A stretch of 64,000 nt of DNA, taken from the NCBI RefSeq assembly GCF_021650705.1, contig NZ_CP087138.1, forward strand, positions 4,890,501 through 4,954,500. Direction: 5' to 3'. The translations under genes were made by a program, and so were the position numbers. This DNA is from Pseudomonas sp. KNUC1026. Its GTDB lineage: Bacteria; Pseudomonadota; Gammaproteobacteria; Pseudomonadales; Pseudomonadaceae. The notes under the pieces are model-generated. The model was not told where the DNA came from. It was given only the letters and a program-made list of their open reading frames with translations, and did no database searches. This document shows positions 8,733 to 18,354 of the stretch, piece after piece (position 1 is the first letter of the stretch; the number at the start of each line of letters is the position of its first letter).

Positions 8733-9459
8733 GCTGCCTCCTCGGCCAGGGGCTTGCGCACCACGGCGTTGATCAGGGTTTCCTCACGTTGCCCGGGCGC
8801 AGGCGGCTTGCGCAGCTTCAATCGCTCCAGCAACCCGAAATCCTTGGCGCGGCTCCACCACAGGTAGGGGTAGGACACGTTCGCCTCGCTGAAGGCAAAG
8901 CCCTGCTGGCGCAGCATGGCCAGGTATTGCGGCGCGGTTTTCTGCACCTGCATCGGGTGGCGGAAGAACCAGCGGATCACCCAGGTATCGATGTAGGCCT
9001 GGGTGGATTCGGCGAACAGCAGGTAGCCGCCCGGTTTGAGCACCCGGTGGAATTCGGCCAGGGCCTTTTCCTGCTCCACCAGGTGGTGGAATGTCTGGTG
9101 GCAGAACACCAGGTCGACACTGGCGTCGGCCAGGGCAAGGCCGCGCAGTCGGCGCCGTGCAGTTGCAGCGGCAGCCTTTGGGCCACACCCTCCTTTTGGC
9201 TGAGCGACAGGCTCAGCGGGTCGGCGTCCACGCCGATCAGTTGCGACGGGTTGAACGCCTGCATCAGGTAGCGAAACGACTTGCCCTGCCCGCAGCCGGC
9301 ATCCAGCAGCACCGGGCGCTCTGGCAGCGGGCCGGGAAACAGCCGCAGCAGGTCGTCGATCGCCACGCGCAGCACATGGTGCTGCCAGGTGTGGGTACGC
9401 AGGAAGTGAAAGCCGATACGGGTTTCTTCCACGTACGTCGGGCTGAAGAACTCGCTCAC
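8717..9459 (-). CDS. Class I SAM-dependent methyltransferase (frameshifted)
   Basis: Methyltransferase with the SAM-binding glycine motif LLDAGCGQGKS and the acidic GVDAD loop, followed by FCHQTFHHLVEQEKALAEFHRVLKPGGYLLFAE, a typical methyltransferase_11 region. It probably methylates the aryl ring oxygen or carbon of the polyene; the exact target is not readable. The frame breaks near 9140-9146 (GCCTTGCCCTGGCC should be GCCTTGCCCCTGGCC), one C short; corrected length is 247 residues. The start is a GTG (VSEFFSPTYVEETRIG) overlapping the upstream stop by four bases (GTGA). Confidence 0.85.
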
Positions 9460-10703
9460 GACAGCTGCCCCTGGCACACCGAGGCGAGCATGCGCAGGCG
9501 CCGGGCGGGTTCCTCGACGAACGGGTTGCGCTCGTCCCAGGCGTAGCCGGCGAGGATCGAGCAGATCATTTCGCGGATGTCTTCCTGGGCGTCGGGGTAA
9601 TAGATCACGTCCTGGAAGTAGCCCTCGTACCAGCCTTCGACGTAGGCACGGAACGCATTCACGCCGCGCTTGAGCGGCTGGGCGAATTCGCTTTCCCAGT
9701 CCACTGCCTCGCCGGCCAGCTGCCGCCCGAGCAGGGCAGCGGCCATGCTCGCCGAGCGCATGGCGATGGTGACGCCGGAGGAAAACACCGGGTCGAGGAA
9801 TTCCGCAGCGTTGCCCAGTAGCGCAAAGCCTGCGCCGTGCAGGGTTTTGACGTTGGCCGAGTAGCCGCCGATGGTCCGCGCGGGGGTGTCCCACACGGCG
9901 TTTTCCAGCACTTTGGCCAGGTCCGGGGTTTCAGCGATGAAGCCCTTGAGGCAGGCATCCAGATCGCCCAACCGGCCTTCGTAGTGATGCTCTGCCGCCA
10001 CCACGCCCTGGGAGCAGCGGCCGTCGCTGAAGGGGATGGTCCAGAACCAGATGTCGCGGTGCGCCGGGTGGGTGGTGATGAGGATCTTGTTGCGGTCGAA
10101 GCCACCGGCCGGATCGATACCGTCTTCGACGTGGGTGAACACCGCGCGGCGCAACGGGAAGGCGCTGGGCGCTTCGAGGTCGAGCAGGCGTGGCAGCACC
10201 CGGCCGTAGCCGCTGGCGTCAAGCACGAAGCAAGCCGATTGCAAGTATTCGCTGCCATCGGCACGGCGCACGCGCAGTTGCGGCTGCGCGCTGAAGTCAG
10301 CCGCGATGATCTCTTCTTCGTAGCGGATTTCCACGCCTTGGCGCTCGGCCTCATCGGCGAGGATCTTGTCGAAGCGGGCGCGCTGCACCTGGAAGGTGGT
10401 CGGCCGGCCTTTGCTGGAGGTCTGGCCGAAGTCGAAGGCGGTATAGCGGCCATCGCAGGCAAACGCCGCGCCGTTCTTCAGCTGGAAGCCCGCCGCCTCG
10501 ACGGCGGGCAGCATGCCGGCTTCTTCGACGAAATCCAGGCAGTGCGCCAGCAGGCTTTCGCCGATGGAGAAGCGTGGGAAGCGCTGCCGTTCCAGGATCA
10601 GCACCCGGTGGCCCTGGCGGCGCAGCAGCGCGGCAGCGATAGCGCCGGAAGGGCCTGCGCCGATGACGACGATGGGGTGAAGTGGCGTGTCCATGTCAGG
10701 CAC
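9456..10703 (-). CDS. FAD-dependent halogenase-like oxidoreductase
   Basis: A 415-residue flavoprotein. The FAD motif GAGPSG is at residues 15-20. Two signatures used to separate flavin-dependent halogenases from plain monooxygenases are present: W-x-W-x-I-P (WFWTIP) and F-x-x-P-x-x-S-x-G (FLDPVFSSG). A lysine at residue 76 (FQLKNGAAF) lies where the catalytic Lys of carrier-protein-type halogenases is expected. Role by inference: halogenation, or less likely hydroxylation, of the aryl head group, as in brominated xanthomonadins. Start: GTG at 10703 has AGGAGG four bases upstream; an ATG at 10694 is the alternative. The gene overlaps the antiporter stop. Confidence 0.82.
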   Translation of the reverse strand: MPDMDTPLHPIVVIGAGPSGAIAAALLRRQGHRVLILERQRFPRFSIGESLLAHCLDFVEEAGMLPAVEAAGFQLKNGAAFACDGRYTAFDFGQTSSKGRPTTFQVQRARFDKILADEAERQGVEIRYEEEIIAADFSAQPQLRVRRADGSEYLQSACFVLDASGYGRVLPRLLDLEAPSAFPLRRAVFTHVEDGIDPAGGFDRNKILITTHPAHRDIWFWTIPFSDGRCSQGVVAAEHHYEGRLGDLDACLKGFIAETPDLAKVLENAVWDTPARTIGGYSANVKTLHGAGFALLGNAAEFLDPVFSSGVTIAMRSASMAAALLGRQLAGEAVDWESEFAQPLKRGVNAFRAYVEGWYEGYFQDVIYYPDAQEDIREMICSILAGYAWDERNPFVEEPARRLRMLASVCQGQLS

Positions 10704-11850
10704 GTGGCCTCCTTGCGGGGTCGATACGGTTCAAAGGAATGCGGTGCAGCCCTGCCAATGCCGGCAGCAGCGTGGCAACCAGGCCCATCAGCATCAGCGC
10801 CAGGTAGGCCGCTTCGCTGATCAACTGCTGCTTGAGCAACAGGTTGAGAAAAACGATTTCGCTCAAGCCGCGAATATTGAGCAGCACCGCCTCGCGCCAG
10901 CGCGACGTGCCGCCTGGCGAAGGGCCGGCCCAGGCCAGGCCCAGCCAGTTGCCGGCCAGCTTGCTCACAATCGGCAAAAACAGCCAGGCGGCCCATTGCG
11001 CAGGGCTTAGGCTTGCCAACGCGCCATCCAGGTCGATCTGCACGATGCCGGCGGTAAGCAGCAGCGGGATGGCGATGCCGTTCTGCACTGGCGCCATCCA
11101 GCGTTTGGGTAGCGGGGGCACCAGCGGCAGCTTCAGCCAGGCCATGTTCAGCACGTAGCCCACACCCATCAGTAGCGCGTTGAGCTTGAGCTGCTCGGCG
11201 GCCACCAGCAGGGCGAAGAACAGCAGGCTGTAGGCCAGCGGCTGGCGCACCCGGCACAGGTGCAGCAGCCAGGGCGCGAACGCCGCCAGCAGCGGCCAGG
11301 CCAGGGTGGCCAGGTGCAGGCTGCCCTGGGCCAGGCCCAGCAGGCTCCAGCAGGCCAGGTCGATGAAGATCGCTGCCTGCATCAGCCTTCGTGTGGCTGC
11401 CGGCGGGTACTGGATGTGTTGCAGGTAGAGGTAGAGCACCGGGATGGCGGTGATGGCGAACACCAGCCCCAGCGCCAGGTGGCTTACCCAGCTCAGTTGC
11501 GGCAGCAGCCAGGCCGCGCAGGCCAGGCCCGCAGCGAACGGCACGGCGAAGCTGGGCAGGGCCACACGCAGGCTGTCGCGGTTCAGGTTCAGGTCGATCA
11601 CGTCACCGATGATCTGCCCCAGCAGCAGGGCGAACGCCAGGCTGTAGCAAGCGTGTACCCAACCTGGCGCCACCAGCGCCGCGCCATGCAGGTGCCAGTG
11701 CGGCTCCACACCGTAGGCCATCAGCAGTGGCAGCCCAAGGCCGGCCATCAGCAACTGGCTGACGATAGGAATCAACCCCAGCCGGCGGCCGAGTGCAGTG
11801 GCGGCCATGAACAGCGCCAGCACCGTGAGCCAGAACAGCAGCACCATCAT
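10696..11850 (-). CDS. Na+/H+ antiporter-like (CPA2-type) membrane protein
   Basis: A 384-residue integral membrane protein with about ten to twelve hydrophobic helices, resembling the membrane part of CPA2 sodium/proton exchangers (NhaP/KefB-like) without a C-terminal soluble regulatory domain. Start ATG overlaps the MMPL stop by four bases, so it is translationally tied to the APE operon. Its job there is unknown; it could supply a counter-ion gradient or move a pathway intermediate. It is not among the core, functionally defined APE genes, so this is an accessory of the local cluster version. Confidence 0.75.
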   Translation of the reverse strand: MMVLLFWLTVLALFMAATALGRRLGLIPIVSQLLMAGLGLPLLMAYGVEPHWHLHGAALVAPGWVHACYSLAFALLLGQIIGDVIDLNLNRDSLRVALPSFAVPFAAGLACAAWLLPQLSWVSHLALGLVFAITAIPVLYLYLQHIQYPPAATRRLMQAAIFIDLACWSLLGLAQGSLHLATLAWPLLAAFAPWLLHLCRVRQPLAYSLLFFALLVAAEQLKLNALLMGVGYVLNMAWLKLPLVPPLPKRWMAPVQNGIAIPLLLTAGIVQIDLDGALASLSPAQWAAWLFLPIVSKLAGNWLGLAWAGPSPGGTSRWREAVLLNIRGLSEIVFLNLLLKQQLISEAAYLALMLMGLVATLLPALAGLHRIPLNRIDPARRPRA

Positions 11851-14171
11851 CCGTGCACCTTCCCGCCCCGTGGCGCGGCCCAGGGCGCCAGCAGGAAGCT
11901 GAACGCCAGGCCCAGGCTCACCGACAGGCCGAAGTTGCTCACCGCAGGCGTTGCCGACACCATCAGCAGCCCGAACGACAGGCAGGTGGTGATGGCCGCC
12001 AGCAGCGTGCCGAGCAGGCTGGTAGCCGCGCCGCCCACCTGCTCGCGCATCAGGATCGCGTAGTCGACGCTGATGGCCGTGGCCAGCAGCAGGCCGAATA
12101 CGCTGAACAGCGTCAGCGGCTGGCCCAGCCAGCCCAGCCCAGCCAGGCTGCACAGTGCCGCCAGCAATGGAAGCGCCACCAGCCTGGCCGCCCCGCCCAG
12201 GCCGAACGGCCAGATCAGCAGCAACAAAATCAGCCCGCAGGAGGCGAGCTTGAGCTCGGCGGCGCTGACCTGGGTTTGCGCGAACACCCGGTTCAACTCG
12301 CCGAGCCGGTCGACCCACTGCACGCCCGGCAAGCCGTCGGCGAGGCGAGCAAGTTCCTGAGCATTGCCCAACCCTTGCAGGCTGACGGTGCTGGCCACGC
12401 CATTGCCAACGCGGCCCAGCCACAGCAGCCGATACGGCTCGCCCAGCGGGCCTGCCAATGCCTGGTCGATGGTCATGACCGGCATTGCCTGCAGAGTGGC
12501 CAGTTCCTGCGCCAGCGCCTCAGGCGGCACGCCGGCCGACGCCAGGGGTTGCCAGTAAGCATGAAGGCCCTGCAACGCCTGGCGCGTGCGCACTTGGTCG
12601 CGCTCGGGGGCCACCAGTTGGCTGAGCGCCAGGTAACCCTGCAAACGGTGCTCGGTCACCAGCGGGGCCAGGCGCTCGGTCAGGGCGCGCTCGCGCTCCA
12701 GCAACTCGCCTTCATCGCGGCCCTGCACCAGAAAGAACTGGCTGGTGGGCTGAAAGCCGGTGATGCGCGCTACAGCCTTGGCCTGGTCCATCAGCTCAGG
12801 CGAGCTGTCGATCCATTGGCGCAAATCGTTACGCACCTGCAAGTGGTAAACACCGCCCAGGCACAGCGCCAGCAGTGCCACCAGCAGCACATAGCTGTTC
12901 ACCCGCCGCAGCAGCGCCAGGCGCAGGTCGATCAGCCGCTGGCCCAGCGCCAGCGGCCAGGCCGCCGGGCGCAATTCGGTGCCCGCCAGCAGCGCCGGCA
13001 ACAGGCAGGTCGCGGTCAGCCAGGCGCCGCACAGGCCGCCGGCGGAAAACAATGCAATCTGGGTCAGGGCCGGGAACGGCGTGAATGCGAGCGCCAGGTA
13101 GCCGATGCAACTGGTCGCCAGGCTCAGCGCCAGGCCCGAGCGGGTCAGCCGCAGCGCCGCCCAGCTGCGCCACGGGCGCAGGCTCCAGGCCTTGCTCAGG
13201 TAATGCAGCGGGTAGTCCACCGCCACGCCGATCAGGCTGGCGCCTAATACCAGGGTCATCACATGCACCTGGCCGAACACCGCCACGCACAGCGTGGTGC
13301 CGGCCAGCACGCCCACCAGCACCGGCAGAAAGGCCAACAGCACGCGCCAGCGGCGGAAGGCCAGCAGCAACATCAGCAGAATGCCCAGCGTGGCGCCGCC
13401 GCCGACCCAGGTGATCTCACGCTGGGCCTGCAATTGGCCGTTGGCGGCGTAGAGCAGGCCGCTGGCCGCGAGCAACTGGCTGCCGCCGCCTGCGGCCTGC
13501 TCCCGCGCCTGGGCCAGCAGTGCGGCCACTTTCACTGGCAGGTTCAGGTCGAAGGCATTGCCGGCGGTGCGAGCGCGCAGCAGCACCCACGCCTTGCCGT
13601 CGCCTTGCGCCACCAGCGCGCCGCTGGCGAGGTCCAGCTGCACGCTGCCGTGCTGGGGCTGGCCGTTCTGAATACGTTGGGTGAGCCCGAGCCAGTCATC
13701 CTGGTTGGGCACCAGGCTGAACCCGGTGAACGGGTCGAACAGGCTTTGCAGCCTTTGCTGGATGAACGCCTCCGGAGCGGTTTCCAGCTGCACGCGGTCG
13801 GCCGGGGCGAGCATCGCCAGGCGGCCATGCAGCAATTGCTCGCGCAGTGCCGGCAGGTCGGCCTGCACGCTCCACTGCACTTGCTCGAACAGCCCGCTGG
13901 CCTGCCATTGGGTGGCGAGCTTCTGGGCCAGGGCAACCGCTTGCTGCTGGTCGGTGTTGCCCACCAGCACCAGCATTTCGCGCGAAAGTGGCGCCTGCAT
14001 GCGCTGCTCGGCTTGTTGCACCAGCGGGTCGGGGGCAGCCCCCGGCACCAGCGCCATCAGGTCGGCCGACACCGGCGGGCGGCTGTGCCACTGCCAGCCG
14101 GCCAGGGCCAGCAGCCCCGCCAGCAACAGCATGAACAGCCAGGGCAGGCTGCGTTCAGCGCGCGAAGTCAT
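11847..14171 (-). CDS. apeM: MMPL/RND-family exporter (ApeM-type)
   Basis: A 774-residue RND-superfamily MMPL exporter. It begins with one helix (LPWLFMLLLAGLLALAG), then a large periplasmic loop, six helices in the middle (from about residue 255), a second periplasmic loop (about 430-610) and a final helix bundle. The segments GVAVDYPLHYLSKA and AISVDYAILMRE are the paired helix-4-type motifs with Asp used for proton coupling. It should extract the lipid-linked aryl polyene from the inner membrane. Overlaps apeL by 17 bases. Confidence 0.9.
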   Translation of the reverse strand: MTSRAERSLPWLFMLLLAGLLALAGWQWHSRPPVSADLMALVPGAAPDPLVQQAEQRMQAPLSREMLVLVGNTDQQQAVALAQKLATQWQASGLFEQVQWSVQADLPALREQLLHGRLAMLAPADRVQLETAPEAFIQQRLQSLFDPFTGFSLVPNQDDWLGLTQRIQNGQPQHGSVQLDLASGALVAQGDGKAWVLLRARTAGNAFDLNLPVKVAALLAQAREQAAGGGSQLLAASGLLYAANGQLQAQREITWVGGGATLGILLMLLLAFRRWRVLLAFLPVLVGVLAGTTLCVAVFGQVHVMTLVLGASLIGVAVDYPLHYLSKAWSLRPWRSWAALRLTRSGLALSLATSCIGYLALAFTPFPALTQIALFSAGGLCGAWLTATCLLPALLAGTELRPAAWPLALGQRLIDLRLALLRRVNSYVLLVALLALCLGGVYHLQVRNDLRQWIDSSPELMDQAKAVARITGFQPTSQFFLVQGRDEGELLERERALTERLAPLVTEHRLQGYLALSQLVAPERDQVRTRQALQGLHAYWQPLASAGVPPEALAQELATLQAMPVMTIDQALAGPLGEPYRLLWLGRVGNGVASTVSLQGLGNAQELARLADGLPGVQWVDRLGELNRVFAQTQVSAAELKLASCGLILLLLIWPFGLGGAARLVALPLLAALCSLAGLGWLGQPLTLFSVFGLLLATAISVDYAILMREQVGGAATSLLGTLLAAITTCLSFGLLMVSATPAVSNFGLSVSLGLAFSFLLAPWAAPRGGKVHG

Positions 14172-14754
14172 GCTGCTCCTGTTCGCTCAAGGCATCGCTG
14201 GCCTGGCTCGACGGCATGCGCAGCACGGTGCGGTCGCCCTGGGTTTCGAACAGCTCGATGCGCTCGACGAACTGCCCGCCGCTGAGCTCGATGTGCTCGA
14301 ACACCTGCTTGAGCAGCAGCGAGCGCGGCACCAGCCGCACCTGCCAGTGCTCGGCGCTGCCTTGCACGCTCAGCTCGAAGTCGCGCTCCAGCTGGCTGCT
14401 GTCGCCCCGCAGCACGGCGAAGAACAAATGGTTCTGCTGGGCGCTGGCGCTGCGCGAGGGCAGGGTTTGCCAGCCACTGGCATCGCGGCGGGCGATGCCG
14501 GCGTCGTCGATGCGGTAGTCCTGGCGCAACGGTGCCTTGAGCAGCCAGAGCAAGCCGTGGTCACGGGCGAGCACGAAGTCGCCGGTGCTGGTGAGCGGCT
14601 GCGGCAGGCTGCGCAGGTGTTTTTCCTGCACGAACGGGCCGCGGATCACCGCAGGCTTGGCCAGTTGGGTGCTCAGCTCGGCAAGCGTCAGGGCATGGGC
14701 CAGCAGCGGCGTGAGCATTACCAGTGCCAGCAGCGAACGGATCAGGCGTTTCAT
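14155..14754 (-). CDS. apeL: LolA-like periplasmic lipid carrier (ApeL-type)
   Basis: A 199-residue protein with a signal peptide (MKRLIRSLLALVMLTPLLAHA) and a LolA-related fold: GPFVQEKHLRSLPQPLTSTGDFVLARDHGLLWLLKAPLRQ corresponds to the F-x-Q-x-K / G-x-F and W-x-x-x-x-P features of outer-membrane lipoprotein carrier proteins. In APE clusters a LolA paralogue is thought to carry the lipid-bound pigment across the periplasm. Starts within the ATGA overlap with the thioesterase gene. Confidence 0.87.
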   Translation of the reverse strand: MKRLIRSLLALVMLTPLLAHALTLAELSTQLAKPAVIRGPFVQEKHLRSLPQPLTSTGDFVLARDHGLLWLLKAPLRQDYRIDDAGIARRDASGWQTLPSRSASAQQNHLFFAVLRGDSSQLERDFELSVQGSAEHWQVRLVPRSLLLKQVFEHIELSGGQFVERIELFETQGDRTVLRMPSSQASDALSEQEQHDFAR

Positions 14755-15176
14755 GAAAGGGCTTTCTCCACGGCGTCGGTGAACACCCGGGGCGAGGCCA
14801 GCTGCATCTCGCGGGTGGCGATCTCCACCGCCACCTGCACGGAACTGGCACGGGTCAGGCGCGTGCCGGTGGTGGCGCAAGTGATCAGGTAATGGATCTT
14901 CAAGCGGTTTTCCCACTCCACCAGGTCGGCGCGCACCTTGAGGCGCTGGCCGAACACCGCGCTGTGCACGTAGCGCAGTTGCAGGTCGATGACGGGCCAG
15001 GCGTAACCGGAGTCGCGCATCTGCGTGTAGTTGTGGCCGATGTGGTCGAGCAGCGCGCAGCGCGCCACTTCCAGGTACTTCACGTAATGCCCGTGCCAGA
15101 CCACGTCCATGCTGTCGACGTCGAAGAACGGCACAAGGATTTCGGTTTCGACTTGCAAGGCGCCCGTGCTACGCAT
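14751..15176 (-). CDS. apeK: Acyl-CoA/ACP thioesterase, YbgC/4HBT type (ApeK-type)
   Basis: A 141-residue single-hotdog thioesterase. The segment PFFDVDSMDVVWHGHYVKYLEVAR near residues 16-40 matches the catalytic 4-hydroxybenzoyl-CoA thioesterase pattern (Asp in DVDSMDVVWHGHY). It may release the polyene acyl chain from the ACP or edit stalled chains. The start is the ATG giving MRSTGALQVETEI, overlapping the ammonia-lyase stop by 8 bases. Confidence 0.87.
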   Translation of the reverse strand: MRSTGALQVETEILVPFFDVDSMDVVWHGHYVKYLEVARCALLDHIGHNYTQMRDSGYAWPVIDLQLRYVHSAVFGQRLKVRADLVEWENRLKIHYLITCATTGTRLTRASSVQVAVEIATREMQLASPRVFTDAVEKALS

Positions 15177-16702
15177 CGCCGAGCTCCCAGTGGCGCTGGC
15201 CGATGCGCACCAGGCAATGGCGCAGGGCCGGCTCAAGCGCGCGGTCTTCCTCCAGCGGGGCGAACTCGCCGAGCAACTGCGCGTGCATCGCTGCCAGCCG
15301 AGGGGGCAGCGAGCGGGCATCGCTGGCCTGGGTACGCAGCCACACACCCTGGTTGGCGGCCAGCAACGTCGCGGCCGCGACCTGCTCGGTGAGCGCCAGT
15401 ACGCGCAGAGCGTCGCGGGCGGCGATGGTGCCCATGCTGACTTTGTCCTGGTTGTGGCACTCGGTGGAGCGCGAGAATACGCTGGCCGGCATCGTCAGCT
15501 TCAGCGCCTCGGCGGTCCAGGCGCTGGCGCCGATCTGCACGGCCTTGAAACCGTGGTTGATCATGGCGCGCTCGGCCGGCGCGCCGGAGAGGTTGCTCGG
15601 CAGGCCGTGGTTGTAGCGCACGTCCACCAGCAGGGCGAGCTGGCGGTCGAGCAGGTCGGCAATGTTCGCCACCAGCGTCTTGAGGCTGTCCATGGCGAAA
15701 GCGATGTGGCCGCCGTAGAAATGCCCGCCGTGCAGCACGCGTTCGTCTTCGGCGTCGATGATCGGGTTGTCGTTGGCGCTGTTGAGTTCTGTTTCGATGA
15801 AGCCGCGCAGCCAGCCCAGGCTGTCGGCCAGCACCCCCAGCACATGCGGGGCGCAGCGCAGCGAGTAGCGATCTTGCAGGCGGTGCAGGGGCGCGGCCGG
15901 GCCGTCGATGGCCAGGTCCTGGCGCAGCCAGGCGGCCACCTGGGCCTGGCCGGGGTGCGGCTTGGCGGCGAACAGGCGCTCGTCGAAGTGCTCGGGGTTG
16001 CCTTGCAGTGCCACCACGTTCAGCGCGGTGATGCGCGTGGCCAGGCGCAGCAGGTACTCGGCACGTCCGAAGGCCTGGCAGGCAAGGCCTGTCATCACTG
16101 CTGTGCCGTTCATCAGCGCCAGCGCTTCCTTGGGCGCAGCACCAGTGGCTGCCAGCCCAGTTCGGCATGCACCTCGGCGCTCGTGCGGCGTTGGCCTTTG
16201 TAGAGCACTTCACGCTCGCCGCAAAGGGTTGCGGCCACGTAGGACAGCGGCGTCAGGTCGCCGCTGGCGCCTACCGAACCTTCCTCGGGGATGATCGGCA
16301 GCACGTCTTCGGCCAGAAACGCCTGCAAGCGCTCCAGCAGGTCCAGGCGCACCCCTGACATGCCGAAGCACAGCGATTGAAGGCGCGCCGCCAGCACCGC
16401 GCGAGTGGCCGGCGCATCGAGCACCTGGCCCAGGCCGCAGCCGTGGAAGGTGTAGAGGTGGCGCGGCAAGGCCTCGACATGCTCGGCGGCACCGCCACCA
16501 CGCAAGAGTCGCCGTAGCCTGTGGTCACTCCGTAGATCACCCCTTCCTTGTTCAGCAGCGTGTCGAGAAAGCGTGCGCCGCGAGCGATGCCTTCGCGCCA
16601 GGCAGGGTCGCCCTGCAGTTGCGCGCGGGCCTTGCCCTCGCAAAGTGCGAGCACCTGCTCGATGCGCAGGGGTTGCGGGCCGAAGGTCACGTGGTCAGTC
16701 AT
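15169..16702 (-). CDS. Aromatic amino-acid ammonia-lyase, HAL/TAL family (two frameshifts)
   Basis: MIO-dependent lyase of 511 residues after correction. The self-cyclising Ala-Ser-Gly triad is encoded at 16260-16268 (GSVGASGDLTPLSY). GVTTGYGDSC is the N-terminal active-site Tyr loop; GLPSNLSG and NQDKVSMG are conserved downstream. Two breaks occur: near 16486-16498 (GCCGCCGAGCAT, one G short of GCCGCCGGAGCAT) and near 16127-16131 (CGCCCAAGG, one C short). In APE/flexirubin clusters such enzymes make 4-coumarate from tyrosine as starter; histidine or phenylalanine cannot be excluded. Start ATG (MTDHVTFGP) overlaps the acyltransferase stop by 8 bases. Confidence 0.88.
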
Positions 16703-17623
16703 TGTCCAGGTTCCAGAAGGGGTAGAAGTTGAACCACTGCCGTGGCGCACTGAGTGCGCGCTGGCCCAGGCGTTCGGCGTAACGCCCGGCCCAGTGGGCG
16801 ATCACCTGGTCGCGCTCGCCACGGCGCCAGGCGATGGCTTCGGCGAAGGGCTCCAGGCTCACGTGGTAGCGGCCTTGCTGCTTGAGGCAGAAAAACAGGT
16901 TCACCGGGCACTTGAGCAGCCCGGCCAGCAACCAGGGCCCTTGCGGGAAGCGCGCCGGCTGGCCGAGAAAATCCACCGTGGCCGTGCGCCCGCCGTGCAG
17001 CGGCACGCGGTCGCCGGCGATCGCCAGCCACTCGCCGCGCTCCAGGCGCTGGCTCAGTTGCAGCATGATGGCCGGGTCCAGCTCGCTGACCTGGATCAGC
17101 CGCAAATGGCTGGCCCCCGCTTCACCCAGCAGGCGGTTGAAGCGCTCGGCGTGGCGGGTGTGCACCAGCACGTTCATGGTCACTTTTCGCCCAGCTCGGC
17201 CAGTGCCCGGCACACCTCCAGGTTGCCCAGGTGCGCGCCCACCAGCATCTGCCCACGCTCGCCGCGCAACTGCTGGCGCACGCCGTGAGGGTCGTCCAGG
17301 GCGATGTGCTCCAGGCGCAGCTTGCCGTTCCACACATCGAGTTTGTCGAGCAGCGCCTGAGCGAAGGCCATGAACTGGCCGAACAGGCTGCCCAGGGTCG
17401 GGCGCAGCGCCGGCTGCCCGGCCCACTGGGCCAGGTTGGCCTGGTACTGGCGCGTGGCCTGGCGGGCACGGCGGCCGAAGACGAAGAAATACAGCACGAT
17501 GCCGTAGATCAGCGGGCTGAGCAGGCGCCGGCCGAGCAGGCGCACGCCCACCGCCGTGAGCTTCATCATCCAGAAGCTGCCGCGTTCGCGGCGCTGCGCC
17601 CAGTGGGCGTTCGGCTCGCTCAT
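16695..17623 (-). CDS. LpxL/HtrB-like lauroyl acyltransferase (frameshifted)
   Basis: Lysophospholipid acyltransferase of the LpxL/HtrB type, 309 residues after correction. It has a hydrophobic anchor near residues 35-50, the H-x4-E motif in GAHLGNLEV near residue 140, and a segment LAIAGDRVPLHGGRTATVDFLGQPARFPQGPWLLA typical of the family. The frame breaks near 17185-17189 (GAAAAGTGACC, one G short of GAAAAGGTGACC). It is expected to acylate the lipid-like anchor that carries the polyene. The start overlaps the glycosyltransferase stop (ATGA). Confidence 0.85.
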
Positions 17624-18354
17624 GCCGCCCACCGCCGCCAGAGAATGGCTGGCCAGCGCAGCAACATGCCGAAGAACAGCCGGGCATGCATGCGCGAGAT
17701 CAGCACGTTGTCTTCGACCGGCCGGAAGTGCGAAACCCCGTCGCTGGGGTAATGCACGCGAGTCTGCAGCCAGTGCATCGGCTGGTTGCGCCAGTGCAGG
17801 CGCACCAGCACCTCGGGGTCGAAATCCATGCGCCGGCCCAGGCGCTGGCCGTCGATCACCGGCAGTACCTGTGCCAGCGGGTACACGCGAAAGCCGCACA
17901 TCGAGTCGGGAATGCTCAGCGACAGCGTGTTGATCCATACCCACACGTGGGTGAGGTAGCGCGCGTAGAGGCGGCCCTTGGGCACGCTGGCGTCGTATTG
18001 CGGGTAGCCGCAGATCAGCTCGCCAGGGCGTTGGCGCGAGGCGTCCAGAAACCTGCGCACATCGGCCAGGTCGTGCTGGCCGTCGGCGTCCACCTGCAAC
18101 GCATGGGTAAAACCCAGGCGCTGCGCCTCGCGCAGGCCCGCCATCACCGCGCCGCCCTTGCCCTGGTTGACCGGCAGGTTCACCAGCCAGGTGTTTTCGG
18201 CCTCGGCCAGTTGCGCAAGCACCGCCGCACAGGCCGGGCTGCTCGCGTCGTTGACCAGCACGCAGGGCAAGCCCTCTGCCAGCAGGGCGGCAACCACTGC
18301 CGGCACCGCACGCTCGTGGTTGTAGACCGGGATGACCGCGCAAGGCTTATGCAT
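17620..18354 (-). CDS. Family 2 glycosyltransferase
   Basis: A 244-residue inverting glycosyltransferase, GT-A fold, DPM1/polyprenyl-phosphate type. It begins MHKPCAVIPVYNHE, has VNDASS, a DxD-like LQVDADGQHD near residue 95, and an SIPDSMCGFRVYP acceptor region. In APE clusters a GT2 gene next to an acyltransferase is thought to build the glycosylated membrane anchor of the pigment. The start ATG overlaps the stop of the ligase gene by 8 bases. A longer open frame upstream is an overlap artefact of that gene. Confidence 0.88.
   Translation of the reverse strand: MHKPCAVIPVYNHERAVPAVVAALLAEGLPCVLVNDASSPACAAVLAQLAEAENTWLVNLPVNQGKGGAVMAGLREAQRLGFTHALQVDADGQHDLADVRRFLDASRQRPGELICGYPQYDASVPKGRLYARYLTHVWVWINTLSLSIPDSMCGFRVYPLAQVLPVIDGQRLGRRMDFDPEVLVRLHWRNQPMHWLQTRVHYPSDGVSHFRPVEDNVLISRMHARLFFGMLLRWPAILWRRWAA

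Noticed and set aside
11853..13247. 464-residue open frame on the plus strand opposite the MMPL exporter
   Set aside because: Mostly Gln/Arg/Ala-rich low-complexity translation opposite a well-conserved gene; a GC-skew shadow.
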